From NCBI GenBank assembly GCA_947370975.1, contig CANBNG010000015.1:50491-114490 (forward strand): a stretch of DNA of 64,000 nucleotides, read 5' to 3'. Position numbers and translations under genes: made by a program. Numbering within the stretch: the first letter of the stretch is position 1; each line of letters opens with the position of its first letter. Shown one piece after another: positions 57,883 through 64,000 of the stretch. The DNA is from Beijerinckiaceae bacterium (GTDB lineage Bacteria > Pseudomonadota > Alphaproteobacteria > Rhizobiales > Beijerinckiaceae). Under the pieces are notes generated by a model, which saw only the letters and a program-made list of their open reading frames with translations, was not told the DNA's origin and searched no databases.

Positions 57883-59427
57883 ATGCCCACATCCGACATT
57901 CTCATCGTGGGCGGTGGTCTTGCCGGACTTTTCTGCGCGCTGAAACTGGCGCCCCGTTCTGTGACGATCATCGCCACAGTCCCCATTGGCACGGGCTCTT
58001 CCTCCGTCTGGGCGCAGGGTGGCATTGCGGCCGCCCTTGGCGAGGGCGACAGCCCCGAAAAACATATGGACGACACGCTTGTCGCGGGCGCTGGCATTGC
58101 CGAGCGCGACGTGGTGCTCGGCATGACTCGCGAGGCGGGTGCGCGGATCGATGATCTGCTGGCCTTTGGCGTGCCTTTCGACACCGATCTCGCAGGCGTG
58201 CTCGCGCAATCGCGTGAGGCTGCGCATAGCCAACGGCGGATTGTGCGCGTGCGCGGCGACATGGCCGGACAGGCAATCATGGCCGCGCTGATCGAGCGCG
58301 TGCGCGCGACGCCCTCGATCGAGCTGATAGAGGATCGCACGGCGGAAGAATTGCTCACGCACCACGGCCGCGTTATCGGTGTCATCGTGCGCGACGGGCA
58401 GGGCCAGCGCGAAAAGATCGCGGCCGGCGCAACCATTCTTGCGACAGGCGGCATCGGCCATCTCTATCGCGTGACGACCAATCCGCGCGAAGCGCGCGGG
58501 CTTGGCCTTGCCATGGCGGCCAAGGCGGGCGCGATCATTGCCGATGCTGAATTCGTGCAATTTCATCCGACCGCCATCGATATCGGCCGCGATCCCGCCC
58601 CGCTTGCCACCGAGGCGTTGCGTGGCGAGGGCGCGACGCTCGTCAATGGCGAGGGTGAACGCTTCATGTGCGCGCTGCATCCCGATGCCGAGCTTGCGCC
58701 GCGCGATATTGTGGCGCGTGGCGTCTTTGCTGAAATTGCGGCGGGGCATGGGGCCTTTCTCGATGGCCGCACCGCGCCGGGCGCAAGATTTGCGGAGGAA
58801 TTTCCTTCCGTGACCGCGATTTGCCTGTCAGCCGGCATCGATCCCGCGAACGACCTCATCCCGGTCTGTCCCGCCGAGCATTATCACATGGGCGGCATCT
58901 GGACGGATGCGCGCGGCCGCACCTCGCTCGGTGGTCTCTGGGCTGTGGGCGAAGTGGCGTCGACTGGCGTGCATGGCGCCAATCGTCTTGCTTCCAATTC
59001 GCTGCTTGAGGCGGTGGTTTTTGCCGCGCGCATTGCCGAGGATCTGCGCGCGCAAGAAGAAAAGCCCTTTGATTTTGGCCCCTTCGAGAGTTTCCTGAAA
59101 ACGCGCGTGCCGGATGCAGCCATTTCCCTGCAGCCCCATGTCGAAGCAAAATTGCGCGACACAATGTCGGCTTTTTGCGGCGTGCTGCGCGATGGGGCGG
59201 GCCTGCGCAAGGCGCTTGGCATCATTGGCGCGCTGGAGCAGGAAGCGCGCGATCCGCTGCTGCGGAACATGTGCGTGACAGCGCTGATGATCGTGGCCGC
59301 TGCACTCACCCGCGCAGAAAGCCGGGGCGGGCATTTCCGGACAGATTTTCCAGAAACCGATCCGCTGCAGGCGCGCCGTTCGCGGCTCACCTTGCGCGAG
59401 GCGCGGCTCATCGCCTCGGGCTTCTGA
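57883..59427 (+). CDS. nadB: L-aspartate oxidase
   Basis: FAD enzyme oxidising L-aspartate to iminoaspartate. 514 residues: ILIVGGGLAGLFCALKLAP (FAD dinucleotide motif), GTGSSSVWAQGGIAAALG, FVQFHPTAIDIG, RFMCALHPDAELAPRDIVARGVF and CPAEHYHMGGIWTD, matching NadB and the related succinate dehydrogenase flavoproteins. It follows nadA. nadC, usually third, is not next; a TPR protein gene is. Confidence 0.95.
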   Translation: MPTSDILIVGGGLAGLFCALKLAPRSVTIIATVPIGTGSSSVWAQGGIAAALGEGDSPEKHMDDTLVAGAGIAERDVVLGMTREAGARIDDLLAFGVPFDTDLAGVLAQSREAAHSQRRIVRVRGDMAGQAIMAALIERVRATPSIELIEDRTAEELLTHHGRVIGVIVRDGQGQREKIAAGATILATGGIGHLYRVTTNPREARGLGLAMAAKAGAIIADAEFVQFHPTAIDIGRDPAPLATEALRGEGATLVNGEGERFMCALHPDAELAPRDIVARGVFAEIAAGHGAFLDGRTAPGARFAEEFPSVTAICLSAGIDPANDLIPVCPAEHYHMGGIWTDARGRTSLGGLWAVGEVASTGVHGANRLASNSLLEAVVFAARIAEDLRAQEEKPFDFGPFESFLKTRVPDAAISLQPHVEAKLRDTMSAFCGVLRDGAGLRKALGIIGALEQEARDPLLRNMCVTALMIVAAALTRAESRGGHFRTDFPETDPLQARRSRLTLREARLIASGF

Positions 59428-59556
59428 GTCACCTGCGTCCCGCGCTGCTGCTCCCCTTGCCGAGGCGGCGCAAAACAGCCATGTTCGCGGGGCAGAACCC
59501 GGCCCTGCGCGCGTCGCGCGCACCCGTGACAATTCGCGTTCGAGAAAGACATTTCC

Positions 59557-61344
59557 GTGCCGCAAAGCTTTCGTCAGATCCGTTTTTTCCAAGCTGAAAC
59601 GCTTCGCAACTGCCTCTCGGGCGTAGCCCTTGCCGCATTGATCTGCACCTGCGGGGCCAGCGCGCAGGCGCGGCAAGTCACACCCGCGACCCCCTTCGAG
59701 ATTTCGATGAGCCCCGCGGGCAATTATCTCTCGGCCCTGTCAGCCGGCGCACAGCGCGATACGGCGGCAGCCGCCGCCTATTTCCGCGAGGCGTTGCGCT
59801 ACGATCCGCGCAATGGCGAATTGATGGAGCGGGCCTTTGTGGCCGCGCTCGCCAATGGCAATCTCGACGATGGCGCGTATATGGCCGACCGCCTGCTCAA
59901 GCGCGACCCAAAGAACGGCCTCGCCCATCTGGTGCTTGGCATAAGGTCGATGAAGCAGAAGAAATTCGGCGCGGCCCGCACCTCCTTTGCCAATGGCGGG
60001 GGCGGACGCCAGCGCGACATCACGGCCACGCTTCTGACCGGCTGGACCTATCTGGGTTCGGGCGATGTAAAGCGTGCGGTCGAGACGGTCGATAAATTGA
60101 AGGACGACCGCTTCGGCCTGTTTCGCGATTATCACGCGGCGCTGATGTTCGATGCTGTTGGCCAGCGCGCCGAAGCGGTGAAGCGCATCAAGACGACCTA
60201 TGAGGCCGAAAAGACCACGCTGCGCATTGTCGACGCTTACGCGCGCATCATGGCGCGCAGCGGCGATCTGGCCGAGGCCAAGCGCGCCTATGAGGCCTTC
60301 GATCAATTGCTGCCGCGCCATCCCATCATCCGCGCCGGGCTCACCCAGCTCGCCACCGGCAAGCCCATTCCGCCTGTTGTGGCCGATGCCGAACATGGCG
60401 CGGCCGAAGTGCTCTATGGCCTTGGCTCGGTCGGCGGACGTCAGGCCGATGAACTCGCCGCGATGATCTATCTGCGCCTCGCGCTCTTCATGGACCCGCA
60501 GCACGCGCTGGCCATCGTCACTTTGGCCGATGTCTATGAGCGGCTGAAGCAGAATGAGGCGGCGATTGGCGTCTATCAACTGGTGCCCGAGGGGTCGCCG
60601 CTCGAAGATAATTCCGAAATCCAGATCGGCCTGCTGCTCGAGGCGGCCGGGCGTTCGGACGATGCGCTGAAACATCTGGCGGCGCTTGCCGCCCAGCGTC
60701 CCAAAGATCCCGAAGCTGTGCTCGCGCTTGCCAATCTCCAGCGCTCGCGCAAGCAATTTGCCGAAGCTGCCGAAACCTACACGCGCGCGCTGGCTTTGTC
60801 AGAGGGCGGCAAGAGCGATTGGTCAACGCTCTATTTCCGCGGCGTCTCGCTGGAGCGCTCGAAGAAATGGGCGCTGGCGGAAGCCGATTTCCGCAAGGCG
60901 CTGGAGCTTTATCCCGATCAGCCGATGGTTCTCAATTACCTCGGCTATTCCTGGGTCGACCAGTCGCTGAATGTGCCCGAAGCCTTCAAGATGTTGCGCC
61001 GCGCCGTCGAATTGCGCCCGACCGATGGCTACATCATCGATTCGCTCGCCTGGGCCTATTATCGCCTCGGACAATATCCCGAAGCTGTGCGTGAGCTCGA
61101 AAAGGCAATCGAGCTGAAGCCCGCCGATCCCGTCATCAACGACCATCTGGGCGATGCCTATTGGCGTGTGGGGCGCAAGCTCGAAGCCAAGTTCCAGTGG
61201 AACCACGCGCGCGATCTCAATCCCGAGCCCGAGGATCTTGAAAAGATCCTCGTCAAGATCGAGACCGGCCTTGCCGATGAGCCCGCGCCCGCCGCGGCCA
61301 GCAATGAAGCGCCCAAGGCCGAAGAGCCGAAAAACGGCGGCTGA
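59557..61344 (+). CDS. Exported tetratricopeptide repeat protein
   Basis: 595 residues. Signal-like N-terminus (LRNCLSGVALAALICTCGASAQA), then tandem TPR helices through about residue 560 (AAAYFREALRYDPRNGELMERAFVAALANGNLDDG, ALAEADFRKALELYPDQPMVLNYLGYSW, AVRELEKAIELKPADPVINDHLGDAYWRVG) and a charged Ala/Glu/Pro tail. It begins at GTG 59557 (weak SD). TPRs are protein-docking modules, so it may help assemble an envelope complex. ispE follows after 8 bp, so the two share a transcript. Confidence 0.85.
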   Translation: MPQSFRQIRFFQAETLRNCLSGVALAALICTCGASAQARQVTPATPFEISMSPAGNYLSALSAGAQRDTAAAAAYFREALRYDPRNGELMERAFVAALANGNLDDGAYMADRLLKRDPKNGLAHLVLGIRSMKQKKFGAARTSFANGGGGRQRDITATLLTGWTYLGSGDVKRAVETVDKLKDDRFGLFRDYHAALMFDAVGQRAEAVKRIKTTYEAEKTTLRIVDAYARIMARSGDLAEAKRAYEAFDQLLPRHPIIRAGLTQLATGKPIPPVVADAEHGAAEVLYGLGSVGGRQADELAAMIYLRLALFMDPQHALAIVTLADVYERLKQNEAAIGVYQLVPEGSPLEDNSEIQIGLLLEAAGRSDDALKHLAALAAQRPKDPEAVLALANLQRSRKQFAEAAETYTRALALSEGGKSDWSTLYFRGVSLERSKKWALAEADFRKALELYPDQPMVLNYLGYSWVDQSLNVPEAFKMLRRAVELRPTDGYIIDSLAWAYYRLGQYPEAVRELEKAIELKPADPVINDHLGDAYWRVGRKLEAKFQWNHARDLNPEPEDLEKILVKIETGLADEPAPAAASNEAPKAEEPKNGG

Positions 61345-61352
61345 TTGTCGGC

Positions 61353-62222
61353 ATGTCCCTGATCGAGCGCGCACCGGCCAAGATCAATCTCAGCCTGCAC
61401 ATTCTGGGACGCCGGGATGATGGGTGGCATGAGCTGGAAAGCCTTGTCGTCTTTGCAGGGGCGAGCGACACGCTGACCTTGCAGCCCGACGCACCTCTCT
61501 CGCTCAGCCTCGAGGGTCCGGGCGCGGCGCAGCTCGGCGCGCAGGAGGATAATCTCGTGCTGCGCGCCGCGCGCGCGCTTGCCGACCGCGTGCCTGATTT
61601 GCGGCTGGGCGCGTTTCATCTTGCCAAGCGTCTGCCTGTGGCGGCCGGCATTGGCGGTGGTTCGTCAGATGCGGCTGCGGCGCTGCGACTTCTTGCACGC
61701 GCCAACAATCTTGATCTTGAGGATCCGCGCCTTTATGCGGCGGCGGCCGATATCGGCTCCGATGTGCCGGTTTGCGTGCGCGCCCGCGCGCGCATGATGC
61801 GCGGGCGGGGCGAAAATCTGGGGCCGTTGCTGGACCTGCCGCCGCTTTTTGCGGTGCTCGTCAATCCCGGTGTGCCGCTCGAAACGGCTGCTGTATTTGC
61901 GCGCATCGGCTTGAAGCCCGGCGAGAATCCGGGCTTTGGCGCGCATCCCGCTCTCGCCACGCCGCTGAGCGTCGAGTCTGTCTGCGCCACCATGAAACGC
62001 GCGCGCAACGATATGGAGGATGCCGCCAGCGTGCTGGCCCCGGTCGTTGTCCATTGTATCGCTGTGCTGTCGGCAGCACGCGGCGTGCGCCTCACGCGCA
62101 TGTCAGGTTCGGGCGCTACCTGTTTTGCGCTGTTTGAAAATTGCCGGGCGGCAGCGAGGGCGGCGAAAGTCATTCGCCGCGATCATCCCGAATGGTGGGT
62201 CAAGGCGACCGTGTTGCGCTAG
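61353..62222 (+). CDS. ispE: 4-Diphosphocytidyl-2-C-methyl-D-erythritol kinase
   Basis: Fourth step of the MEP pathway: phosphorylates CDP-methylerythritol. 289 residues of the GHMP kinase family: K10 in RAPAKINLSLHILG, the ATP loop PVAAGIGGGSSDAAA (95-109), the catalytic Asp in IGSDVPVC and GSGATCFALF near the C-terminus. Start ATG 61353. Convergent with kup. Confidence 0.95.
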   Translation: MSLIERAPAKINLSLHILGRRDDGWHELESLVVFAGASDTLTLQPDAPLSLSLEGPGAAQLGAQEDNLVLRAARALADRVPDLRLGAFHLAKRLPVAAGIGGGSSDAAAALRLLARANNLDLEDPRLYAAAADIGSDVPVCVRARARMMRGRGENLGPLLDLPPLFAVLVNPGVPLETAAVFARIGLKPGENPGFGAHPALATPLSVESVCATMKRARNDMEDAASVLAPVVVHCIAVLSAARGVRLTRMSGSGATCFALFENCRAAARAAKVIRRDHPEWWVKATVLR

Positions 62223-62242
62223 CCTCTTCGTCGCGCGCAAGA

Positions 62243-64000
62243 TCACACGGAAATCTGCGTGCCGATCTCCACCACGCGACCTGTCGGAATCTGGAAATAC
62301 GAGCTCGCATCAGCCGCATTATGCGCGAGCAGAATATAGAGATTATCCTGCCACGCAGGCATTTGTCCCTGGCGCGCAGCCTTCAGCGAGCGGCGCGACA
62401 GGAAGAAGGAGGTCGACATGATGTCGAATTTCCAGCCCATCTTGCGGCACAAGGCGAGCGCGCGCGGCACATTGGGCTCCTCCATATAGCCAAACGACAT
62501 GGACACCCGCATGAATGTCTCATTCATCGGCTCGATACGGACCCGCTTGTCATCGTCGATGCGCGGCACATTTGCACTGATGATCGTCAGCATCACGTTC
62601 TTCTCGTGCAGAACCTTGTAATGCTTCAGGCTGTGCAACAGCGCCGAGGGCGCGGTCTGCGGATCGCTGGTGAGAAACACAGCTGTGCCTGCGACCGTTT
62701 GCGGCGGCTTCCTGGTGAGCATGGCGACGAGTTCTGCGAGTGGAATATCGTCCTTGCGCGTCTTGGCGAAGAGGATCGCGGTGCCGCGCATCCAGGTCCA
62801 CATGGAGATCATGAAAGCTGCGCCGATCATCAGGGGCACATAACCGCCCTCGACCACCTTCACGAGATTGGCGCCAAAGAAGATGAGGTCGATGGCGAGA
62901 AGTGGCGCCATCATCGCTGCGGCCGCCCAGACCGGCCATTTCCAGCGTTTCCACGCAACGATGAAGGCAAGGCACGCGGTCACGACCATGGTGCCGGTGA
63001 CGGCAATGCCATAGGCGGTGGCCAGTTTGCTCGACGAGCCAAACAGGACGACGAGGAAGATGACGCCGATCAGCAGAATGATGTTGATCTGCGGCATGTA
63101 GATCTGGCCGGCATGTTGATGGGACGTGTGACGCACATCAAGACGGGGCAAGAGCCCGAGCTGGATCGCCTGGCGCGCGAGCGAGAAAGCCCCGGTAATC
63201 ACGGCCTGACTTGCAATGATCGTCGCGATTGTGGCGAGCACCACCATCGGCGGCAGGGCCCACTCAGGATAGAGCAGGAAGAACGGGTTTTCGAGCGCTG
63301 CCGGTTGGGCGAGCACAAGCGCGCCCTGGCCCAGATAATTGAGTGCCAGCGCAGGGAAAACGAGGACAATCCAGGCCGCCTGAATGGGCTTGCGTCCAAA
63401 ATGGCCGAGGTCGGCATAAAGCGCCTCTGCGCCCGTCACAGAGAGAAAAACCGCGCCAAGCGCGATCACACCGAGCGTTCCGTTTGTCGTCAGAAAGGTG
63501 ACGGCATGAACCGGATTGATCGCCTGCAGAATGCCTGTGTCATCGGCAATATGGCGAAAGCCACCCAGGGCCAGCAGTCCAAACCAGACCACCATCACCG
63601 GGCCAAAAAGCGCTGCGACAGCAGCCGTTCCGCGCTTCTGCACCCCAAACAGGCCGATGATGATGCCAATCGTGATCGGCAACACATAGGGATCGAACGC
63701 CGGCGTGATGAGCTTGAGGCCCTCGACGGCGGAGAGCACGGAAATGGCTGGCGTAATCATGCTGTCGCCAAAAAACAGCGAGGCGCCGGCAATGCCGAGC
63801 AGGAACACCCCCTTGCTGCGTTGTCCGATGGCGCGCTGCGCGAGCGCCATCAGCGAGAGCGTGCCGCCTTCGCCATCATTGTCGGCATGCAGCAGGATGA
63901 CGACATATTTCAATGTGACGATGATCATCAGCGTCCAGAGGATCAGCGAGAGCAGGCCGATGACATCGGCACGCTGAACGCCGGCGTGCGCGCCGCCTGC
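62243..64000 (-). CDS. kup: Kup-type potassium transporter, N-terminally truncated by window edge
   Basis: High-affinity K+/H+ symporter of the KUP/HAK family. The visible part runs to 585 residues and continues off the window: reading upstream of 63928 gives AGGAHAGVQRADVIGLLSLILWTL in frame, so the apparent ATG at 63928 is internal. Family blocks: LKYVVILLHADNDGEGGTLSLMALAQR, FLLGIAGASLFFGDSMITPAISVLSAVEGL, and the cytoplasmic C-terminal domain ending VVEIGTQISV. Convergent with ispE, 20 bp between stops. Confidence 0.95.
   Translation of the reverse strand, partial: AGGAHAGVQRADVIGLLSLILWTLMIIVTLKYVVILLHADNDGEGGTLSLMALAQRAIGQRSKGVFLLGIAGASLFFGDSMITPAISVLSAVEGLKLITPAFDPYVLPITIGIIIGLFGVQKRGTAAVAALFGPVMVVWFGLLALGGFRHIADDTGILQAINPVHAVTFLTTNGTLGVIALGAVFLSVTGAEALYADLGHFGRKPIQAAWIVLVFPALALNYLGQGALVLAQPAALENPFFLLYPEWALPPMVVLATIATIIASQAVITGAFSLARQAIQLGLLPRLDVRHTSHQHAGQIYMPQINIILLIGVIFLVVLFGSSSKLATAYGIAVTGTMVVTACLAFIVAWKRWKWPVWAAAAMMAPLLAIDLIFFGANLVKVVEGGYVPLMIGAAFMISMWTWMRGTAILFAKTRKDDIPLAELVAMLTRKPPQTVAGTAVFLTSDPQTAPSALLHSLKHYKVLHEKNVMLTIISANVPRIDDDKRVRIEPMNETFMRVSMSFGYMEEPNVPRALALCRKMGWKFDIMSTSFFLSRRSLKAARQGQMPAWQDNLYILLAHNAADASSYFQIPTGRVVEIGTQISV

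Noticed and set aside
63857..63928. ATG at 63928 as the kup start
   Set aside because: The reading frame stays open to the window edge and the upstream residues (GVQRADVIGLLSLILWTL) match the Kup family, so the gene is truncated and this Met is internal.

Overview
The window is about 64 kb of GC-rich, gene-dense chromosome from an alphaproteobacterium, most likely of the order Hyphomicrobiales (Rhizobiales). This rests on an A1-type cytochrome oxidase in the order ctaC-ctaD-ctaB, an Fo operon atpI-atpB-atpE-atpF'-atpF with paired b'/b subunits, a CcrM-type GANTC methylase downstream of rnhB, an IalB-family protein, a GTTC-N7-GTTC LexA box, and two-stem intergenic palindromes typical of this group. 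I do not assign a genus. I see no phage, transposase, CRISPR array, rRNA or tRNA gene. This is core chromosome with a few accessory transport and catabolic islands.

Layout. 1-3549 (minus): cytochrome c oxidase subunits II and I and haem O synthase (cut by the window edge). 3954-5080 (plus): an IalB-like exported protein and a lipoprotein. 5113-9847 (plus): a tandem glycine riboswitch followed by gcvT-gcvH-gcvPA-gcvPB, closed by a bidirectional terminator. 10077-12648 (minus): the ATP synthase Fo operon with a clear promoter. 12983-15591 (minus): a sulfonate/nitrate-type ABC importer, divergent from an FMN-dependent 2-hydroxyacid dehydrogenase (15893-17047). 17054-22120 (minus): smc, a DsbA-like oxidoreductase and a DUF721 protein, divergent from mutY. 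23349-27349: a small acidic protein, ccrM, rnhB, a VOC protein and a radical SAM protein with a LexA box. 27485-32321: a small glycosyltransferase-like protein, moaB, a zinc peptidase, a uracil-DNA glycosylase and ETF-ubiquinone oxidoreductase. 32325-36718: two divergent MFS transporters, an acrylyl-CoA reductase-like enzyme and a Gre-like factor. 36862-40359 (minus): two tandem Bug-type receptors and a bicupin. 40522-44957: tsaC, divergent from an acyl-CoA dehydrogenase / enoyl-CoA hydratase / SDR operon. 45148-51444: SRAP peptidase, an FAD-linked dehydrogenase, two RNA methyltransferases (one TlyA) and dxs. 51679-57764: ppdK, small membrane proteins, a cell-wall hydrolase and nadA. 57883-64000: nadB, a TPR protein, ispE and the start-truncated kup.

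The strongest regulatory signals are four. (1) The gcv leader has two aptamers and mutually exclusive pairings that could hide the gcvT Shine-Dalgarno. (2) Two near-identical palindromes, TATGCTC-N5-GAG(C/T)ATA, flank the nadA promoter and RBS and look like a NAD-biosynthesis repressor operator pair. (3) A perfect alphaproteobacterial LexA box lies between the radical SAM gene and the glycosyltransferase-like gene. (4) Several families of two-hairpin intergenic repeats lie between genes. At the protein level, the CuA site of cytochrome oxidase subunit II carries Lys where Glu is nearly universal, the uracil-DNA glycosylase lacks two of the four usual Fe-S cysteines, and the Gre-like factor lacks a catalytic acidic residue. 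I found no convincing wholly new multi-gene system; these points are the items worth following up.
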